Below, piece by piece: positions 1-5,746 of a stretch of DNA of 5,746 nt (the stretch's first letter is position 1; the number at the start of each line of letters is the position of its first letter). The stretch is from Alphaproteobacteria bacterium. GTDB taxonomy: Bacteria > Pseudomonadota > Alphaproteobacteria > Micropepsales > Micropepsaceae. The stretch is from assembly GCA_003246795.1 (NCBI GenBank), contig QKCS01000180.1, positions 1 to 5,746 on the forward strand. Reading direction: 5' to 3'. Under the pieces are notes generated by a model. It saw only the letters and a program-made list of their open reading frames with translations. It did not search any database and was not told the DNA's origin. The position numbers and the translations under genes are program-made.

Positions 1-323
1 GACACGGCGAGCACGGTATGAAGCAGGCGCTCGAACGGCGGCAGGTGGCGCGAGCGGTCCTCTTCGATGAAGTCGGCGATCGTGACGACGACTTCGATCA
101 ACAACAGCGTCGCCACGGCGGCGGCGAAGAGGCCCGTCGGCTCGCACCATGCAAAGACGAGGAAGAGAGCGCCGTAGATCGCTTCGCGGGTGCCGTGCAG
201 CGCCAGTTCGCGACGCGCGGACGGTCGCGAGGGCAAGCGCTCGGTGACCTCGTGATGCAGAACGTTGTCGAGCGCACCCAGCGCGATCTGGGTGGCGAGA
301 ATGATGAGAGCCATCGTCGGCAT
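1..323 (-). CDS. Multi-spanning membrane protein, 3' end cut by window edge
   Basis: The reading frame starts at ATG 323 and stays open for 107 codons to the left edge, so only the N-terminal part is visible. Hydrophobic segments lie at about residues 4-22, 47-60 and 64-86. Between them is a polar, basic loop. Polar landmarks are H23-H24-E25 at the end of the first span and an acidic DFIEED stretch (84-89) after the third. An AAGGAG ribosome binding site (335 to 330) sits 6 bases before the ATG, and the start is 3 bases past the stop of the DUF4166 gene, so the two are almost certainly co-transcribed and perhaps translationally coupled. From memory, similar segments form the N-terminus of long TIGR01777-type epimerase-like (SDR) proteins found beside DUF4166 genes. 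If so, the missing part would carry a Rossmann NAD(P)-binding domain, but none of it is visible here. An alternative is a short stand-alone membrane protein. ATG 314 is a less likely alternative start. Confidence 0.8.
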   Translation of the reverse strand, partial: MPTMALIILATQIALGALDNVLHHEVTERLPSRPSARRELALHGTREAIYGALFLVFAWCEPTGLFAAAVATLLLIEVVVTIADFIEEDRSRHLPPFERLLHTVLAV

Positions 324-326
324 GGC

Positions 327-977
327 TCACTCCTTCGGATCGGAGAAGACGCCGTCTTGGAACACGGTGCGGCCGATCCACGGGTGATCGAACGACAGCG
401 TGAAGCGGAATCGGCCTTGGCCCAGGTCCGTGTGGCGCACTTCGGCGACGCCGGGCGTCATCCAAAGCGGCAGCGGGATGCTGACGGAACCGAACCGCCA
501 GAAGAATTCGCGCGAGCGGAAGACAAGGCTGCCGTGGTCGGCGGACAAATCCAGCAGCATCGTCCATCCGCCCGCGCAGCATTCGAGCAGTCGCCCGTCT
601 TCCGACGGACGCTTGATCGAACGCACTTGGAACGCCAATCCGAACGGCCCGCGATAGATCCGCGTCCATGACATGCCGCCGTCCTTGACGCTCACTTTGA
701 CCAGCGCGTCGTTCTCGCCCGCGACGACGGGAAGCGGCGCGCCAAAGGGAAACATGCACAAAGCGAACAGGCGACCGACGAGCGTGAGCCTCGTGTCGGT
801 GTGGCCGCGGTAGAGCGCAGGTGAGACGCGTTCAAAGCGGGCGCGCACGGCTTCGGGCAACGACAGCCAGGCGCGCGCACCGAGGATGCGCTCGATCGTG
901 TCGTTGCGCGGCGCAGCGAACGGTTCGGACAACGAGCGCGGGCCGCTCCAGGTCAGCGCTGCCAGCGACCGCATCAT
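327..977 (-). CDS. DUF4166 domain-containing protein
   Basis: The product is 216 residues from ATG 977, or 215 from the adjacent ATG 974. An AAGGG ribosome binding site lies about 7 bases upstream of these starts. The frame is open further upstream to 1091, but that would overlap the end of the regulator gene and add a polar stretch without family resemblance, so I reject it. Family-like features are ILGARAW near residue 31, a central GGMSWTRIYRGPFG stretch, LVFRSREFFWRFGS, and a C-terminal part with HTDLGQGRFRFTLSFDHP ending in FQDGVF. These match my recollection of DUF4166, a family without an assigned reaction that is often encoded beside or fused to SDR/epimerase-like proteins. I see no signal peptide and no classical catalytic motif. 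The stretch LFALCMFPFGAPLPVV (about 69-84) is only moderately hydrophobic. The gene lies between a GbsR-like regulator (23 bases upstream) and a membrane protein (3 bases downstream), so it is probably a cytoplasmic or membrane-peripheral partner in that operon. Confidence 0.85.
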   Translation of the reverse strand: MMRSLAALTWSGPRSLSEPFAAPRNDTIERILGARAWLSLPEAVRARFERVSPALYRGHTDTRLTLVGRLFALCMFPFGAPLPVVAGENDALVKVSVKDGGMSWTRIYRGPFGLAFQVRSIKRPSEDGRLLECCAGGWTMLLDLSADHGSLVFRSREFFWRFGSVSIPLPLWMTPGVAEVRHTDLGQGRFRFTLSFDHPWIGRTVFQDGVFSDPKE

Positions 978-1000
978 GTTTGAACCCTTTTTTCCGTTTG

Positions 1001-1525
1001 CTATTTGGCGACGAGGCGGGCAACGCCGGAGCCGAGTTTGATCAAGCGCTGCAATGTCGGGCGCGGTATGCGCTTCATTTGGTCGTACCAAGTCGTCAGG
1101 CGTTCGATGAACGAGAGCATGTCGCCCACGCGTCGGCGGACGTCGGGTGGCGTCGACGGGTCGCTCTCGGCAAGGTCGCGCGCGGCGCGCAACACCTCGA
1201 GCGTCGGATCGATCTCGCGCTTCTTGCGTTCTTCCACGATCGTTTCGACGACGTCCCAGGGATCGCCCTTCGCGTCGTAGAAATTGCGTCGGTCGCCGAT
1301 CATGTGAACGAGGCTGACCAGGCGATAGGATTGCAGCTCTTCGAGCGAGGTCGAGACATTGGAGCGCGCGATGCCCAAGGTCTCGGCGATCTCGTCGGCG
1401 GGCATCGGGCGGCCGTGTAACCAGAGCAGCGCATGGATTTGCGCGACGGAGCGGTTCACGCCCCAGCGGGCGCCCATTTCGCCCCAGTGAAGGACGATCT
1501 TCTCCATGACGGGGGACAGCGGCAT
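1001..1525 (-). CDS. GbsR/MarR-family transcriptional regulator
   Basis: The product is a 174-residue DNA-binding protein. The N-terminal LSPVMEKIVLHWGEMGARWG and the following SVAQIHALLWLHGRPM stretch are typical of the GbsR branch of MarR-like regulators. The winged helix-turn-helix spans about residues 24-85, with a probable recognition helix around GIARSNVSTSLEELQ (51-65) and a wing around VHMIGDRRNFY (73-83). The long helices from about 90 to 150, including ERKKREIDPTLEVLR, fit a dimerisation region. I chose ATG 1525 because an AGGTGA motif lies about 4 bases upstream and family members begin with a short M-x-LSP leader. A GTG at 1540 would add five residues but lacks a ribosome binding site. 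The gene leads a minus-strand operon with DUF4166 and a membrane protein, and an inverted repeat lies in its promoter. It is probably an autorepressor that also controls those two genes. The effector is unknown; choline, as for Bacillus GbsR, should not be assumed. Confidence 0.9.
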   Translation of the reverse strand: MPLSPVMEKIVLHWGEMGARWGVNRSVAQIHALLWLHGRPMPADEIAETLGIARSNVSTSLEELQSYRLVSLVHMIGDRRNFYDAKGDPWDVVETIVEERKKREIDPTLEVLRAARDLAESDPSTPPDVRRRVGDMLSFIERLTTWYDQMKRIPRPTLQRLIKLGSGVARLVAK

Positions 1526-1544
1526 GGCTTCACCTGTCACTTAT

Positions 1545-1560
1545 TTCTGTCACGACAGAA
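1545..1560. promoter_or_regulatory. Candidate operator: 7-2-7 inverted repeat TTCTGTC-AC-GACAGAA
   Basis: The two 7-base arms (1545-1551 and 1554-1560) are perfect reverse complements around a 2-base centre. The repeat overlaps the last two bases of the predicted -10 box and covers the expected transcription start of the GbsR-like gene. On the minus strand the core GTGACAG (1553-1547) recurs directly 13 bases further on (1540-1534), where it runs into the ribosome binding site. The placement is what a repressor acting on its own promoter would use. The binding protein is inferred to be the adjacent regulator; nothing in the sequence proves it. Confidence 0.6.
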
Positions 1561-1587
1561 TTTACTGACGCGAAGGGACGATTTCAA
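1559..1587 (-). promoter_or_regulatory. Sigma70-like promoter for the regulator/DUF4166 operon
   Basis: On the minus strand, TTGAAA (1587-1582, five of six matches to the -35 consensus) is followed by a 17-base spacer and TAAATT (1564-1559, four of six matches to the -10). The start of transcription would fall near 1552, inside the inverted repeat at 1545-1560, giving a short leader of roughly 25 bases before ATG 1525. The spacing is optimal, but a single six-base match pair in a GC-rich genome remains a prediction. Confidence 0.5.
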
Positions 1588-1824
1588 GGCGAATCGGTGC
1601 GCCGTGACGCCGCAGCTTGCCCGACATGTCGCCGTCACGAACGAGCGCGCGGGTTGTGAGGTGTACGCCGATGCCGCGCGATAGGGGAGTTTTGAGGCCT
1701 ATCAAGCGCTGCGACCCGCAAGCGCCTATGAAGTCGCCACAATCCGCGTTCAAGATCGCGCGGCGATTGGAGAGTCGATTCCTACACGCGCTGAAGCAGC
1801 GCCCAAATCAGGAGGAAGTGAATT

Positions 1825-2112
1825 ATGGGACGGTTCCTAGCGTTCTTATTTGTGTTCGTGCTCGGCGGGATCATCGGGCTTGCCGTCGGCGGGTTCGGCG
1901 GCGCGGCGGCCGGCGCATATGTCGGCGCGTGCAAAGTCGTCGACCAAGGCGTGAACGACGGCACGCTGACGCAGGACGAGGCGAACGCCCTCGTGCGTTC
2001 GATCGCGGACGAGTTGGATATCAAACCCGAGCAGAAGCAGCAGATCGTCGACAGGCTGAAGAAGGCCGATCAACCGCCTTCGCCTTGCGCGACGGCCATC
2101 CAGGCCCTCTAA
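1825..2112 (+). CDS. Small glycine-rich single-span membrane protein, function unknown
   Basis: The product is 95 residues. A strong AGGAGG ribosome binding site (1810-1815) sits 9 bases before ATG 1825, which fixes the start. Residues 4-34 are a long hydrophobic stretch rich in small residues, with glycines at 14, 15, 18, 22, 23, 25, 26, 30 and 34. This resembles a glycine-zipper transmembrane helix that could pack against itself or a partner. The rest (about 37-95) is polar and mostly helical, with an acidic centre (DEANALVRSIADELDIKPEQKQQ) and a proline-containing tail. With only M-G-R before the span, orientation is uncertain. A lipobox-like VGAC at 33-36 would allow lipoprotein processing, but the hydrophobic region before it is long for a signal peptide, so I favour a simple anchor. 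No promoter is obvious upstream. It stands alone, converging on ndk. I do not recognise a named family; the clean start and balanced composition argue for a real gene. Confidence 0.8.
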   Translation: MGRFLAFLFVFVLGGIIGLAVGGFGGAAAGAYVGACKVVDQGVNDGTLTQDEANALVRSIADELDIKPEQKQQIVDRLKKADQPPSPCATAIQAL

Positions 2113-2124
2113 CGGCCGCTCGGA

Positions 2125-2547
2125 TCAGCCGACGATCTCGGTGTCCGAGAAGAAGAACTTGATTTCGTTCGCGGCGTTCTCGGGGCTGTCGGAGCCATGT
2201 ACCGAGTTCGCCTCGATCGATTCGGCGAAGTCCTTACGGATCGTGCCGGGCGCGGCCTTCTTTGGATCGGTCGCGCCCATCACCTCGCGGTTCTTGGCGA
2301 CGGCGTTCGCCCCTTCCAGCACCTGAACGACCACCGGCCCCGACGTCATGAACTTGACAAGGTCGCCAAAGAACGGCCGTTCCTTGTGGACCGCATAGAA
2401 CGCCTCGGCCTGCTTCTGCGAGAGCCACAGGCGCTTTTGGGCGACGACGCGCAAGCCCGCCGTTTCCAAGCGGTCGACGACTTTGCCCGTCAGATTGCGG
2501 CGGGTGGCGTCGGGCTTGATGATCGAGAGCGTGCGTTCGGTCGCCAT
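2125..2547 (-). CDS. ndk: Nucleoside diphosphate kinase
   Basis: This enzyme transfers the gamma-phosphate of ATP to nucleoside diphosphates by a ping-pong mechanism through a phosphohistidine, balancing cytoplasmic NTP and dNTP pools. The 140-residue product has the usual bacterial length. The N-terminal TLSIIKPDA carries the conserved K11, and Y51, T93, R104 and N114 fit the nucleotide-binding positions. The active-site histidine is H117 in the NSVHGSDSPE signature, followed by the family ending with E128 and the FFF motif. All key residues are present. I chose ATG 2547 (MATERTLS) over an upstream in-frame start at 2604 because it matches family N-termini and has AAGGA 7 bases before it. 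A weak promoter-like pair (TTGCGG 2615-2610, TATGAA 2592-2587, 17-base spacer) lies upstream. Its stop is 12 bases from that of the convergent small membrane protein, and the ABC-F gene diverges from it on the other side. Confidence 0.98.
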   Translation of the reverse strand: MATERTLSIIKPDATRRNLTGKVVDRLETAGLRVVAQKRLWLSQKQAEAFYAVHKERPFFGDLVKFMTSGPVVVQVLEGANAVAKNREVMGATDPKKAAPGTIRKDFAESIEANSVHGSDSPENAANEIKFFFSDTEIVG

Positions 2548-2681
2548 CGGGCAATCCTTGAAAATTTGCGGTTTTGCGGGACGGCCTTCATACAGACCGG
2601 GCATTCGCGCCGCAAGCGCCCTCGCCTTTTCGAATTGTCGCGCTTTCCCTTGGCGTCAAAGCGCTTTAGACAGCCCGCCCC

Positions 2682-4571
2682 ATGTTGCGCATCGTCGACC
2701 TCACGTACCGGATCGAGGGCCGCCCGCTGTTCGAGCAGGCGTCAGCCACGATTCCGACCGGCCACAAGGTCGGCCTGGTCGGCCGCAACGGAACCGGCAA
2801 ATCGACGCTCTTTCGGCTCCTTACCGGTGAAACGGACGTCGACGGCGGCGAGATCGTGATGCCGCGGGGCTGGCGAATGGCGGGCGTCGCGCAGGAGGCG
2901 CCGGGCGGGCCGACATCGTTGTTGGACACGGTGCTCGAGGCCGACGCCGAGCGGACGGCGCTGATAGCGGAGTCGCAAACGGCCAGCGACCCGATGCGCA
3001 TCGCCGAAATCGAAACCCGGCTTGCCGACATCGGGGCGCACCGTGCGCCGGCGCGGGCGGCGGAGATTCTCGCGGGCCTCGGGTTCGACGCCGACGCGCA
3101 GGCGCGCCCGTGCTCGGAATTCTCCGGCGGCTGGCGAATGCGAGTGGCGTTGGCCGCAGTGTTGTTCTCGGAACCCGACCTACTTCTGCTCGACGAGCCG
3201 ACGAACTATCTCGACCTGGAAGGATCGCTGTGGCTCGAGCAGTATCTGCGGCGGTTCCAGGGCACGATGATCCTGATCAGTCACGACCGCGACCTGCTCA
3301 ACACCGCGGTCAATTCGATCCTGCATCTCGAAGACAAGAAGCTCACGCTCTACACCGGCTCGTACGACACGTTCGAGAAGACGCGCGCCGAGCGGATCGC
3401 CGTGCAAGAGGCCGCGCGCGTGAAGCAAGACGCGCAGCGCAAACACATGCAGTCCTTCGTCGACCGCTTCCGCTACAAGGCGTCGAAGGCCCGGCAGGCG
3501 CAGAGCCGGCTCAAGGCCATCGCGAAGCTGCAGCCGATCGCGGAGATTTCGAATGAACACGTGGCCCCGTTCCAGCTTGGCGAGCCTGAAGAGTTGTCGC
3601 CGCCCCTACTGGCGCTGGAGTCCGTGAGCGTCGGATACGACGGGCGGGAAGTGTTGTCTCATCTCGACTTGAGGATCGATCCCGACGATCGCATCGCCCT
3701 CTTGGGGGCGAACGGCAACGGCAAGTCGACGTTCGCAAAGCTGATCTCGAGCCGGCTTCAGCCGATGGGCGGCGGCATTACCAAGGCCAGACGCATGCGC
3801 ATCGGATACTTCGCGCAGCATCAGCTCGACGAACTCGCGCCGCAGCTTACGCCGGTTCAGCACTTGATGAACCTGCTTCCGAACTTGCGCGAGCAAGAGG
3901 TGCGGACACGGCTGGGCGCCGCGGGCTTTCCGCGCTTCAAGGCGGACACGGCGATCGGCGATTTGTCGGGCGGCGAGCGCGCGCGGCTTTTGATCATGAT
4001 CGCGGCGATCGACGCGCCGCATATTCTCATTCTGGACGAGCCGACGAACCACTTGGATATTGACAGCCGCGAGGCGCTGGTTCTGGCGCTGAACGACTAC
4101 ACCGGCGCCGTGCTCTTGATCAGCCACGACCCGCATCTGATCGATACGTGCGCCGATCGCCTTTGGCTCGTCGCCGGCGGGCGCGTGACGCCGTTCGACG
4201 GCGACATGGACGATTATCGCCGCCTGCTGCTCGACGAACGCCGGCCGGCTGCCGCGAAGGCGAAAGCGCCGAAGCTGACAAAAGCCGAGGAACGCAAAGC
4301 CGCGGCCGACCGGCGCGCACAGGTGACGCCGCTCAAACGGGCGATGGATGACGCGGAAAAGCGCGTTGCGAAACTGCACGCGGATTTGGCGAAGGCGGAT
4401 GCCGCACTGAACGATCCGGACCTCTACGACAAAGTTCCTTCGCGCGTCACGATCGTGACCAAGAAGCGTGCCGACATCGCGCGTGAGCTCGAAGCCGCCG
4501 AAAGCGCGTGGCTCGAGGCGACCGAAGCTTACGAAGCTGCGCGTCTTGAAATCGAGCGAAGCGCGACCTGA
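2682..4571 (+). CDS. ABC-F family ATPase, YheS-type ribosome-associated factor
   Basis: This is a 629-residue soluble protein with two ATPase cassettes and no membrane domain, as in ABC-F proteins, which bind the ribosomal E site and modulate translation or rescue stalled complexes. Cassette 1 has Walker A GRNGTGKS (34-41), signature FSGGW (147-151), Walker B LLLLDEPTNYLDL with E172, and H-loop SHDRD (200-204). Cassette 2 has Walker A GANGNGKS (342-349), signature LSGGE (428-432), Walker B with E453, and H-loop SHDPH (481-485). The linker (about 235-290), with its DRFRYKASKARQAQSR stretch, is the P-site tether region of the family. Residues about 525-625 form a charged C-terminal coiled coil. 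Length, order and the FDGDMDDY motif before the tail closely resemble E. coli YheS (from memory) rather than EttA or Uup. Both cassettes look catalytically complete. The start matches family N-termini, but the bases upstream of ATG 2682 are C-rich with no purine-rich ribosome binding site. ABC-F subgroups overlap, so exact orthology is less sure than the family. Confidence 0.95.
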   Translation: MLRIVDLTYRIEGRPLFEQASATIPTGHKVGLVGRNGTGKSTLFRLLTGETDVDGGEIVMPRGWRMAGVAQEAPGGPTSLLDTVLEADAERTALIAESQTASDPMRIAEIETRLADIGAHRAPARAAEILAGLGFDADAQARPCSEFSGGWRMRVALAAVLFSEPDLLLLDEPTNYLDLEGSLWLEQYLRRFQGTMILISHDRDLLNTAVNSILHLEDKKLTLYTGSYDTFEKTRAERIAVQEAARVKQDAQRKHMQSFVDRFRYKASKARQAQSRLKAIAKLQPIAEISNEHVAPFQLGEPEELSPPLLALESVSVGYDGREVLSHLDLRIDPDDRIALLGANGNGKSTFAKLISSRLQPMGGGITKARRMRIGYFAQHQLDELAPQLTPVQHLMNLLPNLREQEVRTRLGAAGFPRFKADTAIGDLSGGERARLLIMIAAIDAPHILILDEPTNHLDIDSREALVLALNDYTGAVLLISHDPHLIDTCADRLWLVAGGRVTPFDGDMDDYRRLLLDERRPAAAKAKAPKLTKAEERKAAADRRAQVTPLKRAMDDAEKRVAKLHADLAKADAALNDPDLYDKVPSRVTIVTKKRADIARELEAAESAWLEATEAYEAARLEIERSAT

Positions 4572-4681
4572 GCGCATTAAGTGCCGATTAACCGAGCGGG
4601 CGCAGGCTGGACCTTCGTTGATTCGCGTCACACCTGTCCCGTCGGCGATGGCGGGCTCAAGCGTTGGGGAATTGGGTAGAT

Positions 4682-4948
4682 ATGAAATCGGCCAGTACGC
4701 CGGAAGCGCAGATGCGCGCCTTGAAGACTTGGGCCGTCGAACGCATGACGAAAGGCACGCAAACGCCGTTCGCGTGGTTTCAGTTCATGAAACTGCTCGA
4801 AGTGCTCGATACGTTCCTCGAGGCCGGCGAAGAAGCGGGCCTGCACGAACGCATCCGTCCGGCGATTCCGAAGCGATCATCGCGCACCAAGCCGCTGCCG
4901 GAGAACGTCGTTCCCCTCGATCGCATGCGCAAGCGCGCGGCGGAATAG
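4682..4948 (+). CDS. Small hypothetical protein (88 residues)
   Basis: The product is not recognised. It is 88 residues from ATG 4682; an in-frame TTG at 4664 would add six residues. Neither start has a strong ribosome binding site, only loosely purine-rich GGGGAATTGGG before the ATG. Residues 6-55 look like two amphipathic helices around an aromatic-rich centre (FAWFQFMKLLEVLDTFLEAGEE). The C-terminal third is basic and proline-containing (RPAIPKRSSRTKPLP), ending in RMRKRAAE. There is no signal peptide or membrane span, so it is probably cytoplasmic, perhaps binding nucleic acid or a protein partner; that is only a guess from charge. It lies 110 bases after the ABC-F stop on the same strand with no clear terminator between, so read-through is possible. 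The stop is 7 bases from that of the convergent TPR gene. The opposite-strand frames here do not resemble proteins, which supports this one. Confidence 0.7.
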   Translation: MKSASTPEAQMRALKTWAVERMTKGTQTPFAWFQFMKLLEVLDTFLEAGEEAGLHERIRPAIPKRSSRTKPLPENVVPLDRMRKRAAE

Positions 4949-4955
4949 GTTCCCG

Positions 4956-5669
4956 TCAGCCGGCTAAGTTTCGCCGCGCAACGTCGTACCAATCGCGATT
5001 GAGCGTTTGGGCGTGGCGCGGCTGGCGCTTGTATGTGGCGACAACGCCCTCAAGCAACGCGCGCGCCTTTTCCACCTGCCCTTGTTTCCGCAGGAACAGC
5101 GCATACCGAACCTTCGCTTCGAAACCAGCGAAGTAGCCGATCAAGCTTTCGTATTCGTGGGTCGCGGCCTCGACCTTGCCTTGTCCTTCCAGCGCGCGGG
5201 CATAGATCAAGTGCCCCTCCTGCGATTGGAAATCTTTGTTCTTTGCCCGCAGATGATCGAGCACTTGTTCGCATTCCGCGAAGTCGCCCTTTCGATCAAA
5301 ACGCGGGCGAAGCCCAGGAGCAGCGTCGGGTCATCGGCGTAGAGACCCGTCAGCGCCGAGCATGCCCTTGCGCGCACATTCGTCGGCAAGGACTGCTTTG
5401 GCGGCGGGTGTTCCCGTGAGTTCGACCTCGGCCTTGCGCTCGCGGAATTCGCGATCCGGATCGATGAGCGTGATGACGTCGCTGAACACGCGGCGCGAGC
5501 GACGCGTGTTGGCCAGTCCCGGTAAGACCTTAACCAAGAAATAAGTGGCCGACCCCGCTAGCGGCAGGAAAACGATTATGTATATCCACGGCTGCGTGCG
5601 CCCCGTTCTCACGGCATGGAGTACGCACAGGACCTTAATGGCGATCGTGGCGATGACGGCTATCGGCAT
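4956..5669 (-). pseudogene. Membrane-anchored TPR protein, disrupted by two frameshifts
   Basis: Three consecutive pieces read as one protein. Piece 1 (ATG 5669 to about 5355) has a hydrophobic helix at residues 2-18, a polar HAVRTGRTQPW turn, a second span (IYIIVFLPLAGSATYFLV), then a soluble part with DPDREFRERKAEVELTGTPAAKAVL. In that frame it ends at TGA 5333-5331. Piece 2 (about 5356 to 5293, shifted frame) reads ALTGLYADDPTLLLGFARVL, a typical TPR helix. Piece 3 (about 5292 to 4956, the original frame) reads KGDFAECEQVLDHLRAKNKD and continues through TPR-like helices (YARALEGQGKVEAATHEYE, YALFLRKQGQVEKARALLE) to TGA at 4958-4956. The second break sits in an AAA run (5290-5292) where one extra A would restore IEKGDF. 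The first (about 5351-5360) also appears to lack part of a TPR helix, roughly eight codons. A joined product would be near 240 residues, in line with the intact family as I recall it. It may be a pseudogene or carry sequence errors. ATG 5669 lacks a clear ribosome binding site. Confidence 0.75.
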
Positions 5670-5746
5670 GGACGGTTCGACTGCGAGCGGAGCGGCCAAG
5701 CGTACGATGACCGAACCAAAAACGGCAGTCGAGAGCCAAAAAACGG

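Noticed and set aside
18..671. Long plus-strand open frame (217 codons)
   Set aside because: It is arginine-rich, lies antisense to the membrane protein and DUF4166 genes, crosses their boundary, and has no domain-like sequence. It is a GC-rich shadow frame.
1680..1703. Inverted repeat GATAGG ... CCTATC with a 12-base loop
   Set aside because: A six-base stem without a T run is too weak for a terminator, and it is not placed at a promoter I can identify.
1562..1753. Minus-strand 63-codon frame upstream of the regulator
   Set aside because: It has a TTG start and no ribosome binding site, overlaps the predicted promoter, and shows no family resemblance. I treat 1588-1809 as non-coding.
1945..1980. 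EF-hand-like loop in the small membrane protein (QGVNDGTLTQDE)
   Set aside because: Loop positions 5, 6, 8 and 12 fit, but positions 1 and 3 are Q and V instead of acidic residues, so calcium binding is not supported.
3606..4631. Minus-strand open frame of 341 codons opposite the ABC-F gene
   Set aside because: The opposite strand encodes an intact second ATPase cassette with all motifs; this frame is a compositional shadow without recognisable motifs.
4640..4657. GC-rich hairpin (CCCGTC/GGCGGG) downstream of the ABC-F gene
   Set aside because: The stem is six pairs including one G-T, and no T tract follows, so it is not a convincing terminator.
5287..5293. Programmed frameshift at the A run in the TPR gene
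   Set aside because: The heptamer C GAA AGG is not a slippery X XXY YYZ sequence, and a second independent shift would still be needed; mutation or sequence error is simpler.

Overview
This is a GC-rich window whose protein sequences look alphaproteobacterial. The evidence is the GbsR/MarR-type regulator beside a DUF4166 gene, a 140-residue nucleoside diphosphate kinase, a YheS-type ABC-F ATPase, and a TPR protein with a short membrane N-terminus. That placement is inferred from recalled family resemblance only. I see no tRNA, rRNA, CRISPR array, insertion sequence or phage gene. Most of the window reads as ordinary chromosome.

Left third (1-1587, minus strand): a tight three-gene unit transcribed leftwards. 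A GbsR/MarR-like regulator is followed after 23 bases by a DUF4166 gene. Three bases further on comes a membrane protein that runs off the left edge. A good sigma70-like promoter precedes the regulator, and a 7-2-7 perfect inverted repeat sits over the expected transcription start. This suggests an autoregulated operon. Between this promoter and the next gene (about 1588-1809) I see no convincing gene or promoter.

Middle (1825-4571): a 95-residue glycine-rich single-span membrane protein (plus strand, strong ribosome binding site) converges on ndk (minus strand), with 12 bases between their stop codons. Divergent from ndk, after 134 bases, is a full-length YheS-type ABC-F ATPase of 629 residues. 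It has both ATPase cassettes, the inter-domain linker and a C-terminal coiled coil.

Right end (4682-5746): an 88-residue protein of unknown function lies 110 bases downstream of the ABC-F gene on the same strand. Converging on it is a TPR protein gene on the minus strand that is broken by two frameshifts. The second shift restores the first frame, and the second lesion lies in a short A run. The last bases of the window, upstream of this gene, hold no identified gene, but the gene's frame stays open to the edge.

The genes do not form one pathway. ndk (nucleotide pools) and the ABC-F factor (ribosome-associated) are housekeeping genes. The left operon is probably envelope- or lipid-related, but its substrate is unknown. 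I found no convincing new multi-gene system. The points most worth a second look are the doubly frameshifted TPR gene, the operator-like palindrome, and the two small uncharacterised proteins.
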